Counted from the first letter of the stretch, positions 18,064 to 26,486 are shown. The stretch: DNA of 40,388 nt from an uncultured Bdellovibrionales bacterium (GCA_938001965.1 CALLBC010000039.1:1-40388); one strand, 5' to 3'. Made by a program: numbers and translations. Notes: generated by a model from the sequence alone, not told the origin.

Positions 18064-18930
18064 TTAAATGGTGTCGGCCAATTCTTTGATAACATAACTT
18101 TCGGGGCTAGCAAGAAGCTTTTTTACAAGCTTGTTCATAACATCGTGCCCTGCTTTATAGAGCACAATATGGCCCATCACAGGAGAGCCAGCGGTGGCAA
18201 GGTCACCAAGGGCATCAAGCACTTTATGCCTAACAAACTCATCTTCAAATCTTAAACCATCTGGATTTAAAATTTTCTCATCATCTAAAATAATTGCATT
18301 ATCTAAACTTCCGCCAAGACCAAGTCCCATAGCCCGTAAAGCTTCCGCGTCTTTTAAAAAGCCAAAAGTTCTAGCAGAAGCGATCTGTTCTTTAAATGTT
18401 CTTTCATCAATATCAATATCAATTTCTTGGAGTCCAATTTTAGGGTGGGCAAAGTCAATTGTGCATGTGATTCTTAGGCCATTATATGGGGCAATATAGG
18501 CATACTTTTCGCCATCACCCAGTTGGATATGCTCTGTGACATAGGCGTATTTACGAGGAGTATCTAAATCAACAAAGCCTGCTTTTATTAGGGCTTCTAG
18601 AAATGGTGCTGCACTTCCATCTACAATAGGAATTTCAGGACCATCCACCTCAATGGTTAAGTTATCAATGCGGTAGGCAGTTAATGCGGATAAGCAGTGT
18701 TCAACTGTGGAGACATAGAGGTCACTATTTCCTAAAGTGGTGGCCATTTGCGTGGCCTTCACATTATCAACTTGTGTTTTAACAAAGGGCTGTCCATCTA
18801 GGTCTGTGCGAACAAAGTGAATGCCACTTCCAGCAGGAGCCGGGCAAAAGCGGAGGGTGGCAGGCTTTCCGGTGTGGATTCCAATGCCTTTAACTTCAAT
18901 TTTTTTGCGTAAAGTTCTTTGTAAAAACAT
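18064..18930 (-). CDS. lpxC: UDP-3-O-acyl-N-acetylglucosamine deacetylase (LpxC)
   Basis: Zinc hydrolase catalysing the committed step of lipid A synthesis: deacetylation of UDP-3-O-acyl-GlcNAc. Key residues are visible: Glu77-His78 in STVEHCLSAL, His235 and Asp239 in RHKVLDALGD (zinc ligands with His78), and His262 in KAGHDVM. The lipid-binding DGSAAPF and TFGFLKDAE segments are also typical. At 288 residues it is slightly shorter than the E. coli enzyme (305) but complete. It is a single gene, convergent with the 779-aa gene and divergent from ald. Its presence implies the cell makes LPS-type lipid A. Confidence 0.97.
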   Translation of the reverse strand: MFLQRTLRKKIEVKGIGIHTGKPATLRFCPAPAGSGIHFVRTDLDGQPFVKTQVDNVKATQMATTLGNSDLYVSTVEHCLSALTAYRIDNLTIEVDGPEIPIVDGSAAPFLEALIKAGFVDLDTPRKYAYVTEHIQLGDGEKYAYIAPYNGLRITCTIDFAHPKIGLQEIDIDIDERTFKEQIASARTFGFLKDAEALRAMGLGLGGSLDNAIILDDEKILNPDGLRFEDEFVRHKVLDALGDLATAGSPVMGHIVLYKAGHDVMNKLVKKLLASPESYVIKELADTI

Positions 18931-19258
18931 GTCTTCCCTTGCTTAGTTTGGCCTCAAAAACACATAAAAATGCGTCCAAAAGCCGCAGAATTTAACCATT
19001 ACCAATACTTACACTACTTGGCCGTTTTTGTGAGTTCAAGACCATAAGCCTACTTAGCCCAAATGAGCTGAAAAGTTGTTGCTAAAATCAAACAATTCGA
19101 TGGACATTGGGCAAATATTCCAATAAAAACGGGATATTAAATTTGAACTAGCTTTTTGATTATACCTTCCGACGAGGATGAAAAGCTATAAAAAGTAAGC
19201 TTTAGTATTATAGTTCTTTTATGAGCTAAAGCCTATTTGAGTAATGGAGAGAATTATT
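18931..19258. promoter_or_regulatory. Divergent lpxC/ald control region
   Basis: About 328 bp with no supported gene; it must carry both promoters. Close to ald, GCTTTAG (19199-19205) can pair with CTAAAGC (19226-19232) across 20 nt, ending 26 nt before the ald ATG and so lying in its probable leader. On the minus strand toward lpxC a TTGAAC/TAGTGT pair at 17 nt is possible but weak. No strong promoter was identified for either gene. Confidence 0.4.
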
Positions 19259-20365
19259 ATGATTATTGGTGTTCCAAAAGAAATTAAAATCAGTGAAAGT
19301 CGTGTTGGGTTAACTGAAGCTGGTGTTAAGCAGTTAGTTGCCGAGGGCCATAAAGTTTTTGTTCAAGAAAATGCAGGCTTTGGATGTCAAATTTCAGATC
19401 AAGATTACGAAAAAGCTGGTGCAGAAATTATACCTACAGCTAAAGATATATATTCAAAATCAGAAATGATTATAAAAGTTAAAGAACCACTTCCTGATGA
19501 ATATGATTTAATGAAAGAAAATCAAATTTTATATACTTATTTACATTTAGCTGCCGAGCCAAAGCTAACTAAAGTTTTGTGTGATAGAAAAGTAAAGGCT
19601 GTGGCTTATGAAACAATCCAAGCTCCAGATGGAAGTTTACCATTATTAACACCAATGAGTGAGGTGGCAGGAAGAATGGCCACTCAAGTTGGTGCTTTTT
19701 ATTTACAAAAAGATAAGGGTGGTAAAGGTATATTACTTGGTGGTGTTACAGGTGTTCATAAAGCTAATGTTGCCATTATTGGTGGCGGAGTAGTTGGAGT
19801 GAATGCTGCCAAAATGGCAGTGGGACTTGGTGCTGATGTGACAATCTTAGATGTAAACCGTTCGCGCTTAGAGTACTTAGATCATATCTTTGATGGTAAA
19901 ATTAAAACATTATATTCCAACTCACAAAATATTGAAGAGCAAGTTGCTGGTGCAGACCTCCTCGTTGGTGCTGTTTTACTTACAGGACAAAAAGCTCCAA
20001 CTTTAGTATCTGAGAAAATGATTAAAAGCATGGGCAAGGGGAGTGTTGTTGTTGACGTTGCCGTTGATCAAGGTGGTTGTATTGAAACTTGTAAGCCAAC
20101 AAGTCATAAGGAGCCAACATTTGAGATCGATGGTGTCATTCATTATTGTGTACCAAATATGCCAGGTGTTGTGGCAAGAACGTCTACCTATGCATTAACT
20201 AACGCTACTTTTAAGTACGGCTCTATTATTGCCGCAATGGGTGTTGAAGATGCTATTTCAAAATTCCCAAGCCTATATAAAGGTTTAAATGTATATAATG
20301 GGTATGTGGCTTATGAGCCTGTAGCAAAAGACCTAGGCATGGAGTACAAGCCTTACCAAAATTAA
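19259..20365 (+). CDS. ald: L-alanine dehydrogenase
   Basis: NAD-dependent enzyme interconverting L-alanine and pyruvate plus ammonia. The ATG at 19259 is chosen over one 15 nt upstream because GGAGAG, a good ribosome-binding site, lies between them and the protein then begins MIIGVPKEIK as in the family. Substrate and catalytic residues are present: Arg15 in ESRVGLTE, Lys75 in KVKEPLPDEY, His96 in YLHLAAEP. The Rossmann motif is GGGVVGVNAAKMAVGLGA, and VDVAVDQGG holds the active-site Asp. The length (368) is typical. A monocistronic unit, it converges on the comEC pair across a large inverted repeat. A catabolic role on amino acids from protein degradation is plausible. Confidence 0.96.
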   Translation: MIIGVPKEIKISESRVGLTEAGVKQLVAEGHKVFVQENAGFGCQISDQDYEKAGAEIIPTAKDIYSKSEMIIKVKEPLPDEYDLMKENQILYTYLHLAAEPKLTKVLCDRKVKAVAYETIQAPDGSLPLLTPMSEVAGRMATQVGAFYLQKDKGGKGILLGGVTGVHKANVAIIGGGVVGVNAAKMAVGLGADVTILDVNRSRLEYLDHIFDGKIKTLYSNSQNIEEQVAGADLLVGAVLLTGQKAPTLVSEKMIKSMGKGSVVVDVAVDQGGCIETCKPTSHKEPTFEIDGVIHYCVPNMPGVVARTSTYALTNATFKYGSIIAAMGVEDAISKFPSLYKGLNVYNGYVAYEPVAKDLGMEYKPYQN

Positions 20366-20379
20366 TTAACCCGCAGTAG

Positions 20380-20567
20380 CCCAAATTCTTGGATAAATAT
20401 TTTTAAAGTTTAGCTTAGATTTTAGCCCTGAGTGCGTTAACGGCTGCATCGCGTCTTCGCACTCTGTCACCTTTCAGGTGAGCACAGAGCGGATACGCGA
20501 AGCGCGACACGATACTCACGACCAAAATCTAAGCGAAACTTTAAAAATATTTATCCAAGAACTTGGG
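20380..20567. repeat. Large intergenic inverted repeat (IR1), about 188 bp
   Basis: The arm at 20380-20425 is the reverse complement of 20522-20567 with 43 of 46 positions matching. Between the arms, further pairings nest inward: GAGT with ACTC, an imperfect ATCGCG...TTCGC/GCGAAGCGCG pair, CTCTGT (20462-20467) with ACAGAG, and CACCT-TTC-AGGTG at the tip. The whole element can therefore fold into one long cruciform or RNA hairpin. The inner part is more GC-rich than the surrounding DNA. It fills the gap between the converging ends of ald and the ComEC MBL gene, so it may terminate both. No coding potential is seen. Confidence 0.9.
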
Positions 20568-20599
20568 TTGTCAGTAAGGCTTAGGTTATGAATAAAGAT

Positions 20600-21340
20600 T
20601 TATAACTTTATTGAGATATGTGACCAATGCTCGGTTGAAAGTATTGGTGTTAGGTTAGCTTTTAGCTTTAGTAATATTCGGCCATGTGGGTGGCCGTAGC
20701 GTTTTTTTCTGGCTGAAACAATACTGTATTTTAAGTTAGGCAACTTATTGATTAAGTAATTAGAGTTGCTGGTTATGCTCCCATGATGCCCTAATATAAG
20801 TATAGAAATATTTTTTAAGGCATTTTTCTGCGCCCAATAAGATTCATTTTTCTTTAAACTGTCGCCCGGATTTAACACTACATCCTCGATAACAAAAACC
20901 TTGCTGAGCTCATTTTTATTTTTAGTGTTCCTAAATTTTGGCTTATAAATTGTTTTAATTGGTGAATTCTTGTAGCTTTGGCAAACTGGAATAGTACGTG
21001 TTTTCACCTTAACATGTTTATAAAAATTTTTATTTGGGTTCACTACACAGTATGAATTCACTTGCCTAGTAAAGGTCTTGTAAAAATTTATATGATCATT
21101 GTCTGAGTGTGAGATATAAATCCAATTAAACCGTTTTTTACATCTTTTAAGAACTTCATTTATTGGCGTGCGTTCTCCGCCCATGTCCATATGGAAGCAG
21201 TCATTGTTTTTTATATAAGTTAACCATTGGCCTTGTCCAACATTCCAAATGATTAATTGGGGTAGATAATCATGATCAATTCTGTGTGGACATAGAATTT
21301 GTATAACTAAAAACAAGAAGCTCAAGTATAGAATTTTCAT
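20600..21340 (-). CDS. ComEC-type metallo-beta-lactamase domain protein (detached C-terminal part)
   Basis: Protein of 246 residues matching the C-terminal MBL domain of ComEC/Rec2. An N-terminal hydrophobic stretch (residues 3-17) suggests membrane attachment or export. The MBL signatures are IIWNVGQGQ (usually DVGQGD), MDMGGERTP, the metal motif HSDNDH (residues 78-83) and ILGHHGS. In DNA uptake this domain is thought to degrade the non-transported strand in the periplasm. Its ATG overlaps the stop of the upstream ComEC membrane gene (ATGA, 21337-21340), so both are translated together. The domain is normally fused to the membrane part; here it is a separate polypeptide. Confidence 0.85.
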   Translation of the reverse strand: MKILYLSFLFLVIQILCPHRIDHDYLPQLIIWNVGQGQWLTYIKNNDCFHMDMGGERTPINEVLKRCKKRFNWIYISHSDNDHINFYKTFTRQVNSYCVVNPNKNFYKHVKVKTRTIPVCQSYKNSPIKTIYKPKFRNTKNKNELSKVFVIEDVVLNPGDSLKKNESYWAQKNALKNISILILGHHGSITSNSNYLINKLPNLKYSIVSARKKRYGHPHGRILLKLKANLTPILSTEHWSHISIKL

Positions 21341-22221
21341 GTAGTATTAACTTGGGATTGATCTTTTATGATTAAGCAAAGGTTAAGGATGAGGGCATAT
21401 CCCCAACTTAAAAAAATGAATGAGTGATTATTACTGTGCTTAGCGCTGAGAGGAGTAGAGGGTTGTATAAGTTCAAGTAGTTGATAAAAAACAGTATAAA
21501 AAAGGTCTAAGATAATATTTAGATTTGGGATAAAGAATGCTAGTAAGTTTAATGGCAAGATAAAGATGGAGACTAACCCACTAATAAAAAAGCCACTGAG
21601 TGCTGAAAGTGGATTGGGCTCAGTAAAAGTAAGTAAGATTGGGAAAAGACTAAGGAAAACCACAAGTGTTTTTGCCGGACTATTTTTTTGAGTCATACAT
21701 AAGGCAGCAACCCAACTCATAGGTAGGGATATAGACTTTAAATAGATTGGGTTAGTAAGTGTTGTAATTATAGCAGTTGTGAGAAGAAGAATATTTTTAC
21801 TTAAGTTAAGCTTTAATAATTTATTTAAATCCAAATTAAGTTGTTGAACAAAGGCTCTAAAGATGGGGGCTGAAAAAAGGCAAGTTAAGGTGTAAGTAAA
21901 TAAAAATATAATTGTTGTTATACTTGCGGCCCACCTTGGGAGTGCATATTGGATTATTTTTCTGTAAAAAGAGAGATGAGCCCCTGAAACAACAAAGATA
22001 TGTATTAGGCCGTTTGAAATAAATAAATCTTTAATTTTTGGGTTGGTAATTTTTTTTCCGCAGATTAAGGCCGAAACTTCATCAAAGTAGTCATAGTTTT
22101 TTTTAGCTTGAGTTATACAAGACTGATGTAGTTGTTGAGAGAGTTTTTCAGATTTTTTTTGTAAGTTGATTATTGAAATCAATATACAAAATAAAACACA
22201 AAGAGCATATTTATAAAGCAT
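21337..22221 (-). CDS. comEC: ComEC/Rec2 competence membrane channel domain (detached)
   Basis: Multi-pass inner-membrane protein (294 residues), the core of the DNA uptake channel. The family hallmark is present as NGLIHIFVVSGAHLSF (canonically GLSHLLAVSGLH), preceded by the conserved VSALICGKK region. Some eight or more hydrophobic helices follow. The usual N-terminal OB-like domain is absent: the protein begins with one helix (YALCVLFCILISIINL) and passes almost at once into the competence domain. The MBL domain is a separate overlapping gene. Together with dprA 3.4 kb away it suggests transformation ability, though pilus and ComEA parts are not in view. Confidence 0.88.
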   Translation of the reverse strand: MLYKYALCVLFCILISIINLQKKSEKLSQQLHQSCITQAKKNYDYFDEVSALICGKKITNPKIKDLFISNGLIHIFVVSGAHLSFYRKIIQYALPRWAASITTIIFLFTYTLTCLFSAPIFRAFVQQLNLDLNKLLKLNLSKNILLLTTAIITTLTNPIYLKSISLPMSWVAALCMTQKNSPAKTLVVFLSLFPILLTFTEPNPLSALSGFFISGLVSIFILPLNLLAFFIPNLNIILDLFYTVFYQLLELIQPSTPLSAKHSNNHSFIFLSWGYALILNLCLIIKDQSQVNTT

Positions 22222-22864
22222 ACCACTAGAGCTGCATAAATCTGATTGAACTTAAAACATATTAAGATCAGGTTCTGTTATAAGCTTATTCAAATACTGG
22301 ACAGAACTAAGGCATAAATAGCTATTTTGTGTAAAGGCATAGCATTATGGAAGGAGAGTTAAACAAGGGCTATTAACTTTCATTATAAAACTTGATCAAA
22401 ACTTAAGCTTTTACTAAATAGGTAAGATCTATTTTCTCCATATTTAGTGTTAAACTAAAATTATTAAGTAATTTTAATGATTTATGTTGGCGAAGAAATA
22501 GTCAAAGAGCTTAAATTGGCCACTAGACTATAGTTCAGGGTGTTTGTAGAGCCGAACTCCACATTTCCTGTGGATAACTTGAAATTACTGTATTTCCCTT
22601 AAATTAGTTTGAATAAAGCAAGTGACATCCACTCAGTTAAAATCATTAGATCTAGTTATCTTATTGGAATTTCTTTGCTTGTTTCGACAGTTGGCGACAC
22701 ACAATGTCATATTGTAATTTTCACCTAAATCAATAGGTTAGCTTTGCAAACAGAATAATTTTGGTTAACCTATTAGTAGGAAAGTCGCACAGATTTATGC
22801 CTAGTAAATTAAATTGATTTGAATGCTTTTTTTGCATCAATGGAATTAGTTAAGGAGTTTTTAA
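22222..22864. other. 643-bp intergenic region between comEC and the YbgF-like gene
   Basis: Divergent promoter region without a supported gene. Visible structure: GTTCTGT (22272-22278) with ACAGAAC (22301-22307), near comEC; and a perfect 9-bp inverted repeat, AATAGGTTA (22732-22740) with TAACCTATT (22766-22774), about 90 bp before the downstream ATG. A perfect DnaA-box 9-mer (TGTGGATAA, 22571-22579) occurs once. The gap is unusually long for this gene-dense window and could hide a small RNA, but no terminator-ended transcript or ORF is clear. Confidence 0.5.
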
Positions 22865-23479
22865 ATGAAATTAATCTTTGTATCTATAACGGCAGTTTTA
22901 TTAGCCAGTTGTGTATCTGGCAATGGTACAGCTGAAGAGAATAGCTATAGAAAAATGAGAACCTTAAGCTCAAAAGTTAAACAGCAAGAGCGTGAAATTG
23001 ATCGTTTAAAAGCTAAAAATGAAGTTTTAAAAGGCCAAGAAAGATCCACATCTAAGTTTCAAAGAAGAAGCCTATCTTCGCGAGCTAAATATGATTTAAA
23101 TCAAATGACTGAAGCTGGTGCCTATAAGGGATTATTAAGGTTCTATAAGAATAATGATGAGCGTTCATTAAAGGCTGCATCTAAGCGTTTTATAAGAAAG
23201 TACCCGAAAAGCTCTTATAACGATAACGTTTATTATATGATCGGCTCAATGAAACTTAAGCAAAAAGATTATGTAAAATCAATTAAGTACTTCGATAAAG
23301 TTGCTAAAAAATACCCAAATGCTGACAAAGCTCCTTTTGCCGTTTTTGCAAAAGGATTAGTATATAAAAAACTAGGTCTTAATGAGCAAGCTAGGTCAGC
23401 GTTTACAGATGTTTCTAGAATGTATCCTAGATCATCAGTGGCAAAAAAGGCCTCTCAAGAGTTAAAAGTTATTAGATAA
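22865..23479 (+). CDS. YbgF/CpoB-like TPR lipoprotein
   Basis: Envelope lipoprotein of 204 residues. The signal peptide ends in the lipobox LLASC (Cys16). Residues ~30-60 form a charged coiled coil (LSSKVKQQEREIDRLKAKN) and residues ~85-204 hold TPR units (YYMIGSMKLKQKDYVKSIKYF, GLVYKKLGLNEQARSAF). This coiled-coil plus TPR order is that of YbgF/CpoB, which links the Tol-Pal machine to septal wall synthesis. In E. coli CpoB is soluble and encoded beside pal; here no tol or pal genes are adjacent, so orthology is unsure. An AAGGAG site precedes the ATG. The LysM gene follows and may be co-transcribed. Confidence 0.75.
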   Translation: MKLIFVSITAVLLASCVSGNGTAEENSYRKMRTLSSKVKQQEREIDRLKAKNEVLKGQERSTSKFQRRSLSSRAKYDLNQMTEAGAYKGLLRFYKNNDERSLKAASKRFIRKYPKSSYNDNVYYMIGSMKLKQKDYVKSIKYFDKVAKKYPNADKAPFAVFAKGLVYKKLGLNEQARSAFTDVSRMYPRSSVAKKASQELKVIR

Positions 23480-23530
23480 TATATTTTAATTAAATTTTAT
23501 TAATAGTTTTGAACAAGGATGTTCGGCTGC

Positions 23531-25522
23531 ATGAAAATTACAACACGATGTTTATTTCTAATTTCACTATTTTTTCTTAGCTCTTCAATTAACTTGAAGA
23601 GCATTTCCAATATAAATTTTTTAAACTATGTCTACGCCGAAGAAGAAGACTTTGATGGTGAGGATGAGTCTTTATTTGACAATGGAGACTCAGATGCAGA
23701 CTTTTCTGAGGATGACCCTGATGAGAAGTTTGGTGACTTTACTGAAGATAGTGGCGATGACACGGACTTTATGGACTTTAATGATGACGAATTAGAACAA
23801 GCAGATGCAAAAGGCAAAAATGATGCAGACTTTGATGAGTTTGAAAATGAAACTGAAGTTGTAGATGAGTCTACTCCTATTGTTAATGAGCCAGCTCCAG
23901 AGCCAGAAGTAATTGTTGAGGAGCCACAACCAGTAATTGAAGAACCAACACAGGTAGCTGACCCAATTGCTGAGCCTTCTGATAGTTTTGTATCTATTGA
24001 GTCAACTAAGAGTTTTAACACAGAGTATGAAGACCAGCTATTTAACATTTATCAGAATTATTATAATTTTCCTGTGTCTGGCTCTGACTGGGATAGTTTA
24101 ACTGGAGATAGAAAAAGTGAAGTATACGTAATACAGCGGGGTGATACTTTATGGGATATTAGCTCCACTTTTTTTGGTGATGGTAATTATTGGCCAAAGA
24201 TTTGGTCTGTTAACGGTAGAATTACAAATCCTCATTTAATTGAAGTAGGAAATAATATATTATTTAATTTGGGTAATATTAACTCACCACCAACATTTAC
24301 AGTGAGTGATGATGGTGTAACTCCTATTGACCAAAATCAGTTAGGTGGCGTCGTAAGTAGTCAAAATTTAGTAGCTTCAACTGGGCCGGTTAAGGTTCCA
24401 AAATCTAAAATCAAAAGAAGGCCTGTGTTAAGGAACCTACCTAATAGTTTGCCAGCATGGGCTCGAGCGAGAAAGCAAACAGTAATCCCTTTTGATGTTG
24501 TTGCCTCTAACTCCAAGTCTAGTCGAAACAGTAATATACCAGTGACCCATCTTATTAAGCGAGAGAAGCTTGCTTCGTCTGGTCGGGTAGTGGAAGCAGA
24601 GGCTGGGGAACGTTTAGCCACTGCAGGCCAGTATGTTTATGTAGAGTTTAATGGTTCTCCTGGCTCGGAACGATACTTAGCGGCAAGGCTAATTGAAAAA
24701 ACAAGTCCTGAATTAAATTCAGGAACAATTAGTGGGCCAAACGGAAACGTTTATGAAATACAAGGTGAAATTAGTATTAGAGGCGACTTTAATAATAATG
24801 GTGGAGATAAGTTATACCGTGCCTATGTAGAGTCCTCTTACTCTCCAATTAGAAAGGGATCAATTTTGTTGAATCAAGATTTGGTTAGAGTAAATATTAA
24901 AAAGTCGGGAGATTACAATTTAACGCCAGGTCAAATAATTGGTGGCTCCATGCTTAAAGGTTCAAATCTTTTATCACAAGGAATGTTTGCTTTTATTAAT
25001 AAAGGCTCAAGTGATGGAATGGAAGTGGATGATCGTGTAATGTTTATTTCTCAAAAAAGAGTAAGAAAATCAAAGTCAAGAGTAAAGGGAGCTTTATTTA
25101 AGGTTGGTGAAGGTCAAGTTGTGGATGTTTCTGGTGATGTTTCAACAGTACTCGTTACTAAAGTATATCGAGAAATTTATGTTGGTGACTTTATTGGTGA
25201 GCCTGAATTCAACTTAATTAATAAAGAAGGTAAGAGTAATTTTAATAATTCGAGCTCGACGGTTACAGATGAACTCGGTGGCGATGACTTTGGTGATGAT
25301 TCAACATTTGATGCTAGCGATGATTTTGGTGGTGACGATGATTTTGAAGATGGTGGAGATGAAGATTTCGGCGGTGAGGATAGTTTCGGTGATGGTGGCG
25401 GAGATGATAGCTTTGAGGGGTCTGGTGATGAGGACTTTTCTGATGAGACTGAAGACGACTTTTCTGATGGTGACTTTGTAGAAGAGGGGGCCGATTCAGG
25501 AGATTTTGACGAAGAGTTTTAA
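23531..25522 (+). CDS. Exported acidic LysM-domain protein
   Basis: About 663 residues from the ATG at 23531, which gives the signal peptide MKITTRCLFLISLFFLSSS and better spacing to AAGGA than the ATG at 23519. Mature N-terminal ~100 residues are very acidic with DF/DD repeats. A proline/glutamate linker leads to one LysM domain (YVIQRGDTLWDISSTFFG, then WPKIWSVNGRITNPHLIEVG), a peptidoglycan-binding fold. A basic linker (KSKIKRRPVLRNLP) and a beta-rich region of about 300 residues follow. The last ~75 residues are again low-complexity acidic (DDFGGDDDFEDGGDEDFGG). The acidic ends might bind calcium or basic surfaces. It lies 39 nt after the YbgF-like gene and before dprA. Probably wall-associated; exact role unknown. 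Confidence 0.85.
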   Translation: MKITTRCLFLISLFFLSSSINLKSISNINFLNYVYAEEEDFDGEDESLFDNGDSDADFSEDDPDEKFGDFTEDSGDDTDFMDFNDDELEQADAKGKNDADFDEFENETEVVDESTPIVNEPAPEPEVIVEEPQPVIEEPTQVADPIAEPSDSFVSIESTKSFNTEYEDQLFNIYQNYYNFPVSGSDWDSLTGDRKSEVYVIQRGDTLWDISSTFFGDGNYWPKIWSVNGRITNPHLIEVGNNILFNLGNINSPPTFTVSDDGVTPIDQNQLGGVVSSQNLVASTGPVKVPKSKIKRRPVLRNLPNSLPAWARARKQTVIPFDVVASNSKSSRNSNIPVTHLIKREKLASSGRVVEAEAGERLATAGQYVYVEFNGSPGSERYLAARLIEKTSPELNSGTISGPNGNVYEIQGEISIRGDFNNNGGDKLYRAYVESSYSPIRKGSILLNQDLVRVNIKKSGDYNLTPGQIIGGSMLKGSNLLSQGMFAFINKGSSDGMEVDDRVMFISQKRVRKSKSRVKGALFKVGEGQVVDVSGDVSTVLVTKVYREIYVGDFIGEPEFNLINKEGKSNFNNSSSTVTDELGGDDFGDDSTFDASDDFGGDDDFEDGGDEDFGGEDSFGDGGGDDSFEGSGDEDFSDETEDDFSDGDFVEEGADSGDFDEEF

Positions 25523-25580
25523 ATAATTATTTATTTAAATCTGTATAAGTAATCCGTTAATTGAATATAACAAACAATGA

Positions 25581-25630
25581 TCACTTAAATAAAGTTTGGC
25601 CTTGTTTAAACTTATTTTGTATTTAAGTGA
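25581..25630 (+). promoter_or_regulatory. Long hairpin covering the dprA ribosome-binding region
   Basis: TCACTTAAATA (25581-25591) pairs perfectly with TATTTAAGTGA (25620-25630). Inside it AAGTTT (25592-25597) pairs with AAACTT (25608-25613), leaving a 10-nt loop and a 6-nt bulge. The 3' strand ends 4 nt before the dprA ATG and includes AAGTGA, the only candidate ribosome-binding stretch. No T-tract follows, which argues against a simple terminator for the upstream LysM gene. Translational masking of dprA is the better reading, but is inferred. Confidence 0.55.
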
Positions 25631-25634
25631 GTGC

Positions 25635-26486
25635 ATGACGGATATTAAAAATTTCATTTCTATTCTTAACTGGATTGACTCCAGGTTTACTGTTGAAGAT
25701 CTTGAAACACTTAAGCTTGAGCAAGTTGGTTTTGAAAAAATATTAGGTAAATTTACTAAAAGTAAAAAAAATGAGTTTGAAAAAGTATACTCTTCCGTAG
25801 AAAAATCTTTGCAAAATGGATACAATATTCTTTGTGTTACTGATAAAAAATACCCTGAAGATTTAAAAAGAGTTTTTAAGCACCCAGTGCCATTAATGTA
25901 TAAAGGGGAGTTTAAATTAAATCAGTTTAACCTTGGAGTTGTGGGTAGCAGAAGGCCCCAATCGACCACAAATGAGTGGTTAAATTCTGAATTATTAGAG
26001 GCTTTAGCTGTATTACAAAATAATAATGTAAAAGTTAATGTTTTTAGCGGAGGGGCGTACGGGGTAGATCAAATGTCCCATAAAGTAGCACTGCTTTCTA
26101 ATATTCCAACAACTTGTTTTTTACCAACTGGTGTTAATACTTATTACCCAAGATCTTTAGTTCCTTTGGCAGAGCAGATTATAAATAACGGAGGAGCAGT
26201 GGTTAGTTCTTTCCCTCCTAATTTTCCCATTTACAAATCAAATTTCTACTTTAGAAATAAAATATTAGTTATATTATCTAATTTAATATTTATTGCTGAG
26301 GCAAGGAGGAGGAGTGGAACAATAATGACTGCAAATATGGCAGTGAGTAGTGGGAAGTCTATTGTGGTACTTCCTCAAGCGCCAGTAAAAAACTGCCTTG
26401 GAAGTTTAGACTTAATTAACTCTGGCATTCCAATTATTAGGTGTAAAAAAGATTTAGTTTGCACTGTTAAAGAACTAAATTTTTGA
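25635..26486 (+). CDS. dprA: DNA processing protein DprA
   Basis: Binds incoming single-stranded DNA and loads RecA in natural transformation. The ATG at 25635 is preferred; a TTG at 25596 is in frame but would put the hairpin inside the gene. The Rossmann core is clear: GVVGSRRPQS, FSGGAYGVDQMSHKVAL (the SGGAxGID motif), LPTGVNTYYPR, the FPP...FYFRNKILV region and IAEARRRSGTIMTANMA. About 283 residues, ending soon after the core, so the C-terminal winged helix of many DprA proteins is absent. The 3' end overlaps the 3' end of lptF on the other strand by 12 bp. Confidence 0.92.
   Translation: MTDIKNFISILNWIDSRFTVEDLETLKLEQVGFEKILGKFTKSKKNEFEKVYSSVEKSLQNGYNILCVTDKKYPEDLKRVFKHPVPLMYKGEFKLNQFNLGVVGSRRPQSTTNEWLNSELLEALAVLQNNNVKVNVFSGGAYGVDQMSHKVALLSNIPTTCFLPTGVNTYYPRSLVPLAEQIINNGGAVVSSFPPNFPIYKSNFYFRNKILVILSNLIFIAEARRRSGTIMTANMAVSSGKSIVVLPQAPVKNCLGSLDLINSGIPIIRCKKDLVCTVKELNF

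Noticed and set aside
22571-22579. Perfect DnaA-box 9-mer in a long intergenic gap, hinting at a replication origin
   Set aside because: Only one box is present there, with no dnaA/dnaN genes, box cluster or AT-rich unwinding element. Another single copy occurs inside the protease gene near 37372, so chance is sufficient.
23632-24048. 138-codon serine-rich ORF on the minus strand
   Set aside because: It mirrors the acidic low-complexity region of the LysM protein, whose composition produces long antisense open frames.
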